Positions 53,886 to 63,499 of a stretch of DNA of 64,000 nucleotides are shown here, piece after piece. The notes under the pieces are model-generated. The model did not search any database and was not told the origin of the DNA. It saw only the letters and a program-made list of their open reading frames with translations. How positions within the stretch are numbered: the first letter of the stretch is position 1; the number at the start of each line of letters is the position of its first letter. Made by a program: the position numbers and the translations under genes. The DNA is taken from assembly GCA_014237465.1 (NCBI GenBank), contig JABZFM010000003.1:1-64000 (forward strand), given 5' to 3'. The stretch is from Desulfobacteraceae bacterium (lineage in GTDB: Bacteria > Desulfobacterota > Desulfobacteria > Desulfobacterales > Desulfosalsimonadaceae).

Positions 53886-55154
53886 ATGGAAACATATTCG
53901 ATTGATGGCTTGACCATCACATGCGAAAAACAGGGAGCTGACAAATATATCAAGATCAGCTACCCGTTCCGGTATGGTAAATATTTGGAAATAAAATCAA
54001 ACAACTACACATTCCAATTTAATCTGAACGGTGAAATTAAAACCATACAGGGACGCGGCGAGGGATGGCTGGATGCGTCAGAGTGGCTGAAACGAAATGC
54101 CGGAAATGACTGGACCTACTTTGCAGCCGGCGGTTACACCGGAGCCTATGATTTTACCGGTGAATATTATGTGCCGTGCCTGCCCTATGACAGTAACGGC
54201 ATTTTCGGTCATAACCGGTTCAACAGCCCGGAAGTCGCCCATGCGTTTGAAGCGTGGCATCAGTTGATCGATCAGTTGAGTAAAATAGACAAAACCGGTA
54301 TGCCCCGCCAAGCAAATGATTTCATCAATCGTGTTCGTTCAATGGGGCCGGAAACACTCAAACAGCGTGCCCAGCTGTTTCATGATATTATCGGCGGGCA
54401 GGTGTCTGTACTACCGCCGGATACCCGCCACGTGGAGTATGATGTCATTCCTTTAACGATCGGTGACGGATGCCTTTATAACTGCGGATTCTGCCGGGTA
54501 AAATCCGGCAATAGTTTCAAACTTCGTGAAAAAGAAAACATCCTTAACCAGATTCACCAGTTAAAACGCCTCTATGATAAAGACAGCCTCAACTATAATT
54601 CCATTTTCCTGGGCCAGCATGACGCACTTTTTGCCGGTGCGGAACTCATTGAATTTGCTGCCAAAAAATCCTACGAGATACTTGAGCTGAAAAATTCAGT
54701 GATCAAAAATCCCAAACTCTTCCTGTTTGGAAGTGTTGATTCCATCCTTCGGGCAGATGACCCCTTTTTAAAAATACTGAACAAACTGCCCTATGAAACG
54801 TTTATTAATATCGGGCTCGAATCAGCCGACCCGGAAACACTTGCGCAAATTGAAAAGCCGTTAAACAGGAAAAAAATCACCCAAGCGTTTCATAAAATGA
54901 TGGAAATTAATAAACAATACAGCAATGTGGAGGTTTCAGCCAACTTTCTGTACGGCGCGGACCTGCCGGAAACCCACCTGCCGTCAATTCTGGAACTCAC
55001 CCGGAATCGCCTGGATCATTTTCACAGCAAAGGCACGATCTACTTTTCCCCTTTGGAAAATATCGGCGCGATCCAGGAAGTGAAAAATAAATTTACAGAT
55101 TTTAAAACCCTTTGCCGACTGCCGGTTTATATGTATTTGATACAACGGCTATAA
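53886..55154 (+). CDS. Radical SAM protein of unknown function
   Basis: 422 residues. The radical SAM motif C-x3-C-x2-C is in GDGCLYNCGFCRVKSGN near residue 200, followed by a barrel with IFLGQHDALFAGAELIEFA, LFLFGSVDSIL and FINIGLESADPETLAQIEKP. The 190 residues before it form a separate domain (beta-rich start TYSIDGLTITCEKQGADKYIKI and a helical part), unusual for standard HemN/MiaB types. Product unknown; no peptide substrate gene is visible nearby. Weak ribosome site; 166 bp behind the U32 gene. Confidence 0.75.
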   Translation: METYSIDGLTITCEKQGADKYIKISYPFRYGKYLEIKSNNYTFQFNLNGEIKTIQGRGEGWLDASEWLKRNAGNDWTYFAAGGYTGAYDFTGEYYVPCLPYDSNGIFGHNRFNSPEVAHAFEAWHQLIDQLSKIDKTGMPRQANDFINRVRSMGPETLKQRAQLFHDIIGGQVSVLPPDTRHVEYDVIPLTIGDGCLYNCGFCRVKSGNSFKLREKENILNQIHQLKRLYDKDSLNYNSIFLGQHDALFAGAELIEFAAKKSYEILELKNSVIKNPKLFLFGSVDSILRADDPFLKILNKLPYETFINIGLESADPETLAQIEKPLNRKKITQAFHKMMEINKQYSNVEVSANFLYGADLPETHLPSILELTRNRLDHFHSKGTIYFSPLENIGAIQEVKNKFTDFKTLCRLPVYMYLIQRL

Positions 55155-55494
55155 TGAATTTGTGTGCTTTTTGCGCAAGTTATTAAAAGTTGATGATCCT
55201 GATCGCTACTCCCCCAAACAAAAAAATTCATTAATTCAGTGGATTAAATTGTCATTCCATTATATAAAATCCTAATTAGTCCATCTGAAATGCCACCCGG
55301 GCAGGAAATTATCTAAATGGCCTGATCGCTGATGCCGAACTGCCGGTGATATTAACCAATCAGGGGCAACCATACGCATTGAAGAAAAAACCAGAACCGG
55401 GCTTAATATTGAGATATATTTCATTATTAAAACTGCATTTTTGATGGCCGCGAACTGATTTTATTTTAACCGGGTTCTTAAATAAGTGAATGCC
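55155..55494. other. 340-bp spacer before the restriction system
   Basis: No intact gene. A short open stretch near 55310-55430 reads like the end of a small protein (ELPVILTNQGQPYAL) but is interrupted and has no start; it may be a decayed fragment. Also no clear promoter. Confidence 0.35.
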
Positions 55495-57981
55495 ATGAAT
55501 AAAAAATCACTTTCAGAGCGAGATATCTGCACCAAATTTATCACCCCTGCTCTTAAAAATGCCGGCTGGGATATTCACACACAGATTCGGGAAGAAGTCT
55601 CATTCACCGACGGCCGGATCTATGTCAGAGGTCACTTAACCGCCCGGGGAAGACGAAAACGCGCGGATTACATTCTATATCACAAGCCCAATATTCCGAT
55701 TGCCATTATAGAAGCCAAGGACAACAAGCATGCCATGGGTGCGGGCATGCAGCAGGCCTTAGATTATGCGGCCATTCTTGATATCCCATGTGTATTCAGC
55801 AGCAACGGTGACGGGTTTATTTTTCATGACCGGACCGCATCCAGCTTTATTGAAAAAGAACTGAGCAACAACCAGTTCCCCGCCCCTTCCGAACTATGGG
55901 AAAAGTATAAACGCTATAAAGGCATTAAAACCCCGGATCAGGAAAGAATTGCGGCCCAGGATTATTTTTTTGACGGGAGCGGAAAAACCCCGCGATATTA
56001 TCAACAGATTGCCATTAACCGGACGGTTGAAGCCATTGCCAAAGGCGAAAACCGCATCCTGCTGGTCATGGCAACCGGAACCGGCAAAACATATGCGGCA
56101 TTTCAGATCATCCATCGGCTGTGGAAATCAAACACCAAAAAACGGATCCTGTTTTTAGTGGATCGGACCGCGCTCATTGATCAGCCCCGGAGAAATGATT
56201 TCAAGCATTTTAAAGACAAAATGACCATAATCAAAAAGACCGTGATCACAAAACATGACGGTAAAGAGGTTCTGGTCTCAAATAAAAAACGCGGCATTGA
56301 TTCGTCGGACAAGGCATATGAAATTTATCTGGGTCTTTACCAGGGACTAACCAATGCAAATGAAATGGAAGATGCGTATAAGGATTTCAGCCCCTCCTTT
56401 TTCGATCTGGTGGTTGTGGACGAATGCCACCGGGGGAGTGCGGCCGACGACAGCGCCTGGCGTCAAATTCTGGAGTACTTCAGCAGCGCCACACATATAG
56501 GGCTGACGGCAACACCAAAAGAAACAAAAGAGGTGTCCAATATCGAATATTTCGGCGATCCCATCTATACCTATTCGCTGAAACAGGGTATTAGTGACGG
56601 ATTTCTTGCGCCCTATCGCGTGGTGCGTATCGGGATTGACATTGATCTGGAGGGCTGGCGGCCGCCTGCCGGATATCTTGATAAAAAAGGCGATCCAGTG
56701 GAAGACCGTATATACAACCGGTCGGATTTTGACAGAAACCTGGTGGTTGATGAAAGAAGGGAGCTGGTGGCGCAAAAAATTACCGAGTTTTTAAAAGGCA
56801 CGGACCGATTTTCAAAAACCATTGTTTTCTGCCAGGACATTGAACATGCCAATGGAATGCGAACTGAACTGTCTAAAACAAACAGCGACCTGGTCAAAGA
56901 AAACTACAAATATATAATGAAAATCACCGGTGATGATGAAGAGGGAAAGCGGGAGTTGGACAATTTTACCGATCCCGAGCAGCGGTATCCGGTGATTGCT
57001 ACGACCTCAAAACTGATGAACACGGGCATTGACGCCCAGACCTGCAAACTCATTGTTTTAGACAGCAACATCAAATCAATGACGGAGTTTAAGCAGATTA
57101 TCGGCCGGGGAACCCGAATCAACGAAGAATATGGCAAGCGGTATTTCACGATTCTTGATTTCAGAAACGTAACAGACCTGTTTTCCGACCCGGATTTTGA
57201 CGGTGATCCGGTACGCATCAAACCGGTATCCCAGGACGAAGACATCAGCGGCATTGAAGCAGAAGAAGAAATTGCCGATATTCCCATCATAGATGAAGAA
57301 GACGGTGAAGAAATAACCGATTTTGAAGACTTATCAGATGATGTAAACGACCCGCCGGATTACCCGGAAATCCCAGAAGCCCCGTTTAATGAACCGGGTA
57401 TCAGTGAAGGCCGTGAAAAAATATTTGTCAATGGCGTGGATGTCACGGTTTTAAACACCCGGGAAATATATTTTGACAAGGACGGCAAACCCATTACCAT
57501 GAGCTTAAAAGATTTTACACGGCATCAGATTTTAAGCCAATACCAAAGTCTTGATGATTTTTTGCGCAAATGGAGCAAAGCGGATAAAAAGGAAGCCATC
57601 ATCGAAGAACTCATGGAACAGGGCATCCTGGTTGACAGTTTGCTCGAAGCAGTCAACCGGGAGTGCGACCTGTTTGACATCATCTGCCATGTGGCCTGGG
57701 ACATGCCGCCCTTAACCCGCAAGGAACGGGCAAACAATGTAAACAAACGCAATTATTTTGCAAAATACGGGGACAACGCCAGAAAAGTCCTCGAAGCCCT
57801 GCTGGACAAATACGCGGATGAAGGGATTCGGCAGATCGAAGATATCAATATATTAAAGGTGAATCCATTTGATCAGTTTGGCTCTCCCATGGAAATTATA
57901 AAAAAGTTTGGCAAAAAAACAGATTATTTAAAAGCGGTAAACGAGCTTGAAGAACAGATATATACAACAGGAGCGGCATAA
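55495..57981 (+). CDS. hsdR: Type I restriction enzyme, R (motor/nuclease) subunit
   Basis: 828 residues from the ATG at 55495. The N-terminal nuclease domain (ADYILYHKPNIPIAIIEAKDNKHAMGAGMQQALDYA) shows the PD-(D/E)xK signature with EAKD. The SF2 helicase core follows with Walker A VMATGTGKTYAAFQII (about 190), DECHRG box, SAT-like LTATP, and motif VI QIIGRGTRI. The acidic linker near 585-640 and the C-terminal EcoEI-like domain follow. It translocates DNA and cuts unmodified DNA in complex with HsdM and HsdS. The methylase gene follows after 4 bases. Confidence 0.93.
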   Translation: MNKKSLSERDICTKFITPALKNAGWDIHTQIREEVSFTDGRIYVRGHLTARGRRKRADYILYHKPNIPIAIIEAKDNKHAMGAGMQQALDYAAILDIPCVFSSNGDGFIFHDRTASSFIEKELSNNQFPAPSELWEKYKRYKGIKTPDQERIAAQDYFFDGSGKTPRYYQQIAINRTVEAIAKGENRILLVMATGTGKTYAAFQIIHRLWKSNTKKRILFLVDRTALIDQPRRNDFKHFKDKMTIIKKTVITKHDGKEVLVSNKKRGIDSSDKAYEIYLGLYQGLTNANEMEDAYKDFSPSFFDLVVVDECHRGSAADDSAWRQILEYFSSATHIGLTATPKETKEVSNIEYFGDPIYTYSLKQGISDGFLAPYRVVRIGIDIDLEGWRPPAGYLDKKGDPVEDRIYNRSDFDRNLVVDERRELVAQKITEFLKGTDRFSKTIVFCQDIEHANGMRTELSKTNSDLVKENYKYIMKITGDDEEGKRELDNFTDPEQRYPVIATTSKLMNTGIDAQTCKLIVLDSNIKSMTEFKQIIGRGTRINEEYGKRYFTILDFRNVTDLFSDPDFDGDPVRIKPVSQDEDISGIEAEEEIADIPIIDEEDGEEITDFEDLSDDVNDPPDYPEIPEAPFNEPGISEGREKIFVNGVDVTVLNTREIYFDKDGKPITMSLKDFTRHQILSQYQSLDDFLRKWSKADKKEAIIEELMEQGILVDSLLEAVNRECDLFDIICHVAWDMPPLTRKERANNVNKRNYFAKYGDNARKVLEALLDKYADEGIRQIEDINILKVNPFDQFGSPMEIIKKFGKKTDYLKAVNELEEQIYTTGAA

Positions 57982-57985
57982 ATAA

Positions 57986-59416
57986 ATGAGTATCAATTTA
58001 AGTGGAATGATGAAAACCATCCGCAACATCATGCGGGAAGATACAGGATTAAATGGTGATGCCCAGAGGATCGAACAACTGGGCTGGATGATATTTTTAA
58101 AAGTGCTGTCAGACAAGGAAAAAGAACTTGAACTGCTGGAAGACAACAATTATGTATCTCCCCTTCCCAAAGCCTATCACTGGGACCAGTGGGCCGGCGA
58201 TGATGAGGGCATGACCGGTGATGAACTGCTTGCCTTTGTTGATCAGAAATTGTTCCCGGATTTAAAGAACCTGGATGTCAGCACCGGCAACAGGCGGGCC
58301 CTGATTATCCGGGATGTGTTTGAAGGCAACCACAATTACATGAAATCCGGCATCAACCTTCGCCGCGTGTTAAACAAGCTCAATGAACTGGATTTTAATG
58401 TGGCGGAAGAGCGCCATCTGTTCGGCGATATTTATGAAGGGATTTTAAAGGAACTCCAAAGCGCCGGTAAAAGCGGCGAGTTTTATACACCCCGAGCCGT
58501 CACGCAGTTTTTAACCGACATGATCAACCCCCAGGTTAATGAAAAAATCCTGGATCCGGCGTGCGGCACCGGTGGGTTTCTCACCTGCACCATTGAGCAT
58601 TTGAAAAAGCAGATCACCCGGGCAGGTCAGCGAAAAAAGCTGCGGGAAAATTTATGCGGCTGGGAATATAAACCCCTGCCGTTTTTACTGGCAACCACCA
58701 ACCTGATTCTCCATGATATTGAAATACCCAACCTGTCTTTTGACGATTCCTTAAGCCGCCCCTTAAATGAATACAAGCAGAAAGACAGGGTGAATGTCAT
58801 TCTCACCAATCCGCCGTTTGGCGGCGTGGTGGCAAGCGGGTATGAAAAAAATTTTCCGCAAAACTTCCGGACCAAGGAATCGGCTGATCTGTTTTTGATT
58901 TTAATGATCCGATTGCTTAAAGATGGCGGACGTGCCGGGATTGTGCTTCCGGACGGATCACTCACCGGTGAAGGGGTTAAACAGCGGATACGTGAAAAAT
59001 GGCTTAACAGTTGCAACCTGCACACCATTATCCGTCTGCCGAATTCTGTGTTTTCCCCCTATGCAACTGTGGCTACCAACCTGCTGTTTTTTGAAAAAGG
59101 CAGCCCCACCAAAGAAATCTGGTATTATGAGCACCGGCTTCCGGAAAATCAAAAATCCTACAGCAAAACAAAACCCATCAGAGTTGAAGAGTTTGATCCC
59201 ATTAAAAACTGGTGGGACAACAGAAAAGAGAGCGAACTTGCCTGGAAAATATCCATCGACAAAATCAAAAAGCGCGGATGGGATATTGATATCAAGAATC
59301 CCCATAAAAAAGAAGATGAGATCATCCATACCACATCAGAACTGCTGGAGTTGCTGCATGAATCGTTTAAGAAAAGTGATGAGCTGCTGGAGCAGTTGAG
59401 CAAGGAGTTGAGCTAA
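57986..59416 (+). CDS. hsdM: Type I restriction-modification N6-adenine methyltransferase subunit
   Basis: 476 residues. N-terminal helical HsdM_N domain; the methylase core has the SAM motif I ILDPACGTGGFLTC and the N6-adenine motif IV ILTNPPFGG. A C-terminal helical part follows. It protects host DNA at the site chosen by HsdS. Start behind AGGAG in the end of hsdR. The stop overlaps the start of the DUF1016 gene (TAATG). Confidence 0.95.
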   Translation: MSINLSGMMKTIRNIMREDTGLNGDAQRIEQLGWMIFLKVLSDKEKELELLEDNNYVSPLPKAYHWDQWAGDDEGMTGDELLAFVDQKLFPDLKNLDVSTGNRRALIIRDVFEGNHNYMKSGINLRRVLNKLNELDFNVAEERHLFGDIYEGILKELQSAGKSGEFYTPRAVTQFLTDMINPQVNEKILDPACGTGGFLTCTIEHLKKQITRAGQRKKLRENLCGWEYKPLPFLLATTNLILHDIEIPNLSFDDSLSRPLNEYKQKDRVNVILTNPPFGGVVASGYEKNFPQNFRTKESADLFLILMIRLLKDGGRAGIVLPDGSLTGEGVKQRIREKWLNSCNLHTIIRLPNSVFSPYATVATNLLFFEKGSPTKEIWYYEHRLPENQKSYSKTKPIRVEEFDPIKNWWDNRKESELAWKISIDKIKKRGWDIDIKNPHKKEDEIIHTTSELLELLHESFKKSDELLEQLSKELS

Positions 59417-60429
59417 TGGGAAAACATCTAAAGCTTGTTAAACAGGATGAACAATTTTCCGTGATATTGTGTCAAATACAGCAAGCCAAACAACAGGCAT
59501 ATCAGCAAGCCAATAAAACACTGGTTGGACTTTACTGGGACGTTGGTGCTTACGTCTCTGAGCATGTGAAGCAGTCTGGCTGGGGAAAAGGTGTTGTCGC
59601 TGAGCTTGCCCATTATATTGCAACCCGGGAGCCGAATATAAAAGGGTTTACAGCCCGTAACATCTGGAGGATGAAACAGTTTTACGAAACTTACAAAGAC
59701 AATCAAAAACTGTCGCCACTGGTGACAGAATTAACATGGACGAATAATTTAATAATTCTATCCTCAACAAAATACGAAGAAGAACGCGCCTTTTATCTGC
59801 ATATGGCCATAAAAGAGCGCTATTCCAAAAGGGAGCTGGAACGTCAGATCAGTAGCGGCCTCTTTGAACGTGTTGTGCTGACCGACAAAAACATGTCAGA
59901 GACGCTGAAACAATTGCCTCAAAACACAGAAAAAGTATTTAAAGACAGCTATATTTTAGAATTTCTGCAACTGCCTAAAAAGCATAATGAAGATGACTTA
60001 CAACAGGCCATACTCAGTTCACTGAAAGATTTTATTCTTGAGATTGGCAGAGATTTTTGTTTCCTGGGCCAGGAATACAGAATACAGGTAGGCAATGATG
60101 ATTTTTATATTGACCTGTTGTTTTTTCATCGGGACTTGCAGTGCCTGGTTGCCTTTGAATTGAAAATAGATAAATTCAGACCGGCCCACTTGGGTCAACT
60201 GGAATTTTACCTTGAAGCTCTGGATCGGGATGTAAAAAGGCCAAATGAAAATCCGAGTATCGGGGTATTGCTCTGTAGGGAAAAAAATAATGAAGTGGTT
60301 GAATATGCCCTGAGCAGAAGCATTAGCCCGGCTGTCATCAGCGAATACGAAACCAAACTCATTCCCAAAGAAGTTTTACGGGCCAAACTCAATGAATTTT
60401 ATGCGATTTTGGAGGGCGGGGATGAGTAG
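59416..60429 (+). CDS. DUF1016 (YhcG-type) PD-(D/E)xK nuclease-fold protein
   Basis: 337 residues with two parts. The N-terminal DUF1016_N helical domain has QQANKTLVGLYWDVGAYVSEHVKQSGWGKGVVAELA and FTARNIWRMKQFYETY. The C-terminal YhcG-like nuclease domain has FCFLGQEYRIQVGNDDFYIDLLFFHRDLQCLVAFELKIDKF, with the D and ELK active-site pattern. Proteins of this family are often found inside type I RM operons, role unclear; an accessory nuclease is the usual guess. It shares one base with hsdM and overlaps hsdS by 8 bases, so all are coupled. Confidence 0.9.
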   Translation: MGKHLKLVKQDEQFSVILCQIQQAKQQAYQQANKTLVGLYWDVGAYVSEHVKQSGWGKGVVAELAHYIATREPNIKGFTARNIWRMKQFYETYKDNQKLSPLVTELTWTNNLIILSSTKYEEERAFYLHMAIKERYSKRELERQISSGLFERVVLTDKNMSETLKQLPQNTEKVFKDSYILEFLQLPKKHNEDDLQQAILSSLKDFILEIGRDFCFLGQEYRIQVGNDDFYIDLLFFHRDLQCLVAFELKIDKFRPAHLGQLEFYLEALDRDVKRPNENPSIGVLLCREKNNEVVEYALSRSISPAVISEYETKLIPKEVLRAKLNEFYAILEGGDE

Positions 60430-61750
60430 TTATGAAAAAGTCATGATTGGGAGTTTTTTAAAAAGGATTCATCGACCGATAAAGTTGGATAAAGACAAAG
60501 AATATAAGCTTGTTACAATAAAAATGCATCATAAGGGAATAACGCTTAGATGCTTGAAAAAAGGTTCTGAGATAAAATCTCGAATGCACACTGTTAGAAA
60601 GGGCGACTTTATTCTTTCGGGCATTGACGCTCGTAATGGAGCGTTTGGAATTATCCCTCCGGAATTAGACGGTGCAATTGTTACCAATGACTTTTGGCTT
60701 TTCGACATCGATGAAAAAGTAATGGGAAAAAATCTGTTTTTGGAATTAACCCAAACAACCTGGTTTGATGAAATCTGTCGAAAAGGAAGCGGCGGCATCA
60801 CCCAAAGAATTCGTCTGCAAAAAGATAAATTTTTTAATCAGCAGATTCAGCTTCCTCCAAAAGCAAATCAAAAAAAGTTGTTAAAAAAAATTTCCAGAGT
60901 AAAGGCTGACAATCAGAACCTCTTCGCTGAAATCACCCACCAGCAAACCCTCTTAAAAAAACTCCACCAGTCCATTTTACAGGATGCCATATCCGGAAAA
61001 CTGACCGAACAATGGCGAAAAGAAAATTCCCACGTTGAACCGGCATCCGAACTGTTAAAACGGATCAAAGAAGAAAAAGAACGGCTGATAAAAGAGAAGA
61101 AAATTAAAAAGCAAAAACCGTTTCCGCCGATTAGAGAAGATGAAATTCCGTTTGAGTTGCCAAGGGGGTGGGTTTGGTGTCGATTAGGAAATTACTTTCA
61201 ATTCATTGACTATAGGGGTAAAACGCCTCAAAAATCTCAGAGTGGTGTCCGACTGATAACTGCAAAAAATATTAGAATAGGTTATATCAATGAGAACCCC
61301 GTAGAATTTATATCCAAAGACCTGTACAAAAGTTGGATGACAAGAGGTTTTCCTGAACGCGGAGATTTACTGTTTGTAACTGAAGGAGCTACAATGGGTT
61401 TTGTGGCATCAATAGAAATGAACTTTACATTCGCATTAGCACAACGAACAATTAATTTGAAGCCTTATGTTAGAAAAAATATCGACTGTTTAAAATTTTT
61501 TATTATGTCACCGCTTTTTCAAGCAATCATTTCAAAAAATGCTACAGGCTCAGCAGCAACAGGTGTTAAAGCCTCTATTTTAAAAAACTTACTAATTCCA
61601 ATACCTCCGGAAAATGAAAGAAAACAAATCGCAGACAGTATAAAAACCCTATTCAATATTTGTGGCCAAATGGAAATCATAAACACCAAATCCCAGCAGA
61701 GCTCCGAAATGCTCATGCAGGCGGTTCTTAAAGAGGCGTTTGAGGGATAA
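60422..61750 (+). CDS. hsdS: Type I restriction specificity subunit
   Basis: 442 residues. Two target-recognition domains (about 1-160 and 245-400) are each followed by a helical spacer (LFAEITHQQTLLKKLHQSILQDAISGKLTEQWR, and the end NTKSQQSSEMLMQAVLKEAFEG). The second domain begins with the standard LPRGWVWCRLGNYFQFIDYRG. The first domain lacks the usual P-x-G-W start, so it may recognise its half-site differently. The start overlaps the previous gene; the GGAGGGCGGGG just before gives a ribosome site. Confidence 0.9.
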   Translation: MSSYEKVMIGSFLKRIHRPIKLDKDKEYKLVTIKMHHKGITLRCLKKGSEIKSRMHTVRKGDFILSGIDARNGAFGIIPPELDGAIVTNDFWLFDIDEKVMGKNLFLELTQTTWFDEICRKGSGGITQRIRLQKDKFFNQQIQLPPKANQKKLLKKISRVKADNQNLFAEITHQQTLLKKLHQSILQDAISGKLTEQWRKENSHVEPASELLKRIKEEKERLIKEKKIKKQKPFPPIREDEIPFELPRGWVWCRLGNYFQFIDYRGKTPQKSQSGVRLITAKNIRIGYINENPVEFISKDLYKSWMTRGFPERGDLLFVTEGATMGFVASIEMNFTFALAQRTINLKPYVRKNIDCLKFFIMSPLFQAIISKNATGSAATGVKASILKNLLIPIPPENERKQIADSIKTLFNICGQMEIINTKSQQSSEMLMQAVLKEAFEG

Positions 61751-61799
61751 TTCATTTACAAACTTAATGAATGCCTTTTTGATTTCATAAGAGAAGGAA

Positions 61800-62516
61800 T
61801 CACTTTTTGCTTTCAAATGAGTTAATTTGTTTGAGATCCAGGCCAACAACCTCCCAATTTATAATTTTGCGCACATTATCAATCAATTCTCTATGACAAT
61901 GTCTCAATCTTTTACCGGACTGACATGGGCAAAACTCATGGCCTTTAGGATTATTTTTTCGGGCCAGAAGTGTCATGAAATCTTTAATCAGTCCACTTTC
62001 CGATAATTGCAGCAATTCTGCATAATATTCTAAAATTCCATCAGGAAAATGTGATCTTTCACCCCAGGGAGGCACTTTTTGAAATTCATCGTAATATGCC
62101 TGCCATGCTAAAAAAGGTTCGATTATATTTTCGATAAAATCTACGATCAATGAGCCCTGGGGCCATTTTTGTCGTATTTCTGCCTGCACACCTAAACATG
62201 CATACCCATTTTTCAAAATATGCCGGTCAATATTATACATGGGGAGTTTTTCATCATTGCAATACATCGTTGGCGGGTTCTTTGAATATTTTTCAGGAAA
62301 CAGAACGGATATTTTGTAATCAATCTCCTGGCACATGCCCGGAACGTTGAGTTCATATGTGCCGTAAGCCACTGCACATTCAGATTTTAATGAAAACTCG
62401 CTATTCATCTTAAACTCAGGTTTTGCCAAGATGAGTTGCATCAGTGGAAACCTGGCGGCCAGAGCTTCCCTTTCTTCCCTGAATAACCGTTGGTTATTTT
62501 TATACCATTGCACCAT
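61800..62516 (-). CDS. E2-like (ubiquitin-conjugating-fold) protein with C-terminal SEC-C motif, CBASS-associated
   Basis: 238 residues. Residues about 25-145 have the order of an E2 fold: YELNV...IDYKISVLFPEKYSKNPPTMY, RHILKNGYACLGV with probable catalytic Cys107, then QKWPQGSLIVDFIENIIEPFLAW. Residues 196-208 are a SEC-C zinc motif (CPCQSGKRLRHCH). In type II CBASS, E2-type Cap2 proteins conjugate the nucleotidyltransferase to a target. Here no E1 or JAB partner is visible, as in the short type II systems. The start overlaps the stop of the CD-NTase gene (TAATG). A SEC-C fusion is unusual to my knowledge. Confidence 0.8.
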   Translation of the reverse strand: MVQWYKNNQRLFREEREALAARFPLMQLILAKPEFKMNSEFSLKSECAVAYGTYELNVPGMCQEIDYKISVLFPEKYSKNPPTMYCNDEKLPMYNIDRHILKNGYACLGVQAEIRQKWPQGSLIVDFIENIIEPFLAWQAYYDEFQKVPPWGERSHFPDGILEYYAELLQLSESGLIKDFMTLLARKNNPKGHEFCPCQSGKRLRHCHRELIDNVRKIINWEVVGLDLKQINSFESKK

Positions 62517-63499
62517 TATTTGAATCCGTAAGGTTTTATTGGATTTTTGGAAGAATAAAAAGCGCCTACAGCAGCAACATTTGCACGTGATTCTTCCTCG
62601 GATTGTTCCTGTTCAACCTTTGGGAAACGATCCCCAAATTGTTTTCGCCATAATTTGGATGCTTCATGATCATTTTCGTGATTAATTGCGTCGCTTGAAA
62701 CTGATGCTAAATCAGAAATGGCCTCCTGAAATCTCTTTTTTTGGGCATCAGTGAGGCGCTCGGTCAGTTCCTCATTTGCATCCTTCGGATTATAAACACA
62801 AAAAATCGTTTTCACTTCATTGGAAATGGCATTTATTGTTTTGGAAAAACAAATATCATCCCGATCGTCAGATATAAAATGTTCTGATGCCAGGACAGTT
62901 AAAATCAGACCACTTGGCATTTTCCCTCTGCGGCCTGATTGGAAATCAGCCCATGCTTTTAAATTACGAACAATTCGTCGTAGCTGTTCTCCATTGATTT
63001 TTACTTTGCCGATAAACCAATCTGTAATGGATTTAGGGTCGCTGACGGTCCAGCCTTTGTCTCCTTTAATTGCCAGTTTACAGTTGTCGTTTATTATTCC
63101 ATAGGCAGGTAAATCAACATGGTACTTCCCGGCATACTTGATCCGAACACATGTCTGTTTATCTATCGGTTTTTCGTCTGTATGTCCTTCAGTGGCATTG
63201 ACCAGCCATCGGTGAACCGTAGCCGGTGTGGGCCATTTGCTTTCGTCGTCGGTATCCAAATGCTGGAGATAAACGCCATCGTCTATATCAAATTCCCCAT
63301 CAATCGGGTTGGTGGTAGTCACCATAGCATAAGACCCTTGTCCTTTAAATTTAGGCACGGCCAGTTCAAGGGTGTCCTTGAAATACTTTCGAATTCGCTC
63401 ACGGATAGCATCCCGAGCTTGTTTGAGTGATTGTTTTTTCGCGGAGGTTAGTGCAACTTTGTCATGAAAAGTTTGAAATTGTTTGTGAAGATTAGCCAT
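62516..63499 (-). CDS. CD-NTase (cGAS/DncV-like nucleotidyltransferase) of a CBASS system
   Basis: 327 residues. Nucleotidyltransferase core with GQGSYAMVTT (GS at 55-56), DGEFDIDDGVYL giving D71 and D73, and the third Asp D129 in YHVDLPAYG, the polymerase-beta-type metal triad. The helical OAS-C-like half contains LKAWADFQSG...SGLILTVLASEHF. It makes a cyclic di- or trinucleotide when phage infection is sensed, which then opens the effector. The length and pattern fit the SMODS (DncV) branch; the product is unknown. The start overlaps the upstream membrane protein by 8 bases; the E2-like gene overlaps its stop. Confidence 0.88.
   Translation of the reverse strand: MANLHKQFQTFHDKVALTSAKKQSLKQARDAIRERIRKYFKDTLELAVPKFKGQGSYAMVTTTNPIDGEFDIDDGVYLQHLDTDDESKWPTPATVHRWLVNATEGHTDEKPIDKQTCVRIKYAGKYHVDLPAYGIINDNCKLAIKGDKGWTVSDPKSITDWFIGKVKINGEQLRRIVRNLKAWADFQSGRRGKMPSGLILTVLASEHFISDDRDDICFSKTINAISNEVKTIFCVYNPKDANEELTERLTDAQKKRFQEAISDLASVSSDAINHENDHEASKLWRKQFGDRFPKVEQEQSEEESRANVAAVGAFYSSKNPIKPYGFK

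Noticed and set aside
55310-55440. Short peptide ELPVILTNQGQPYAL resembling HemP-like or Phd-like antitoxin ends
   Set aside because: No start, upstream stop, frame interrupted; similarity too short to name.
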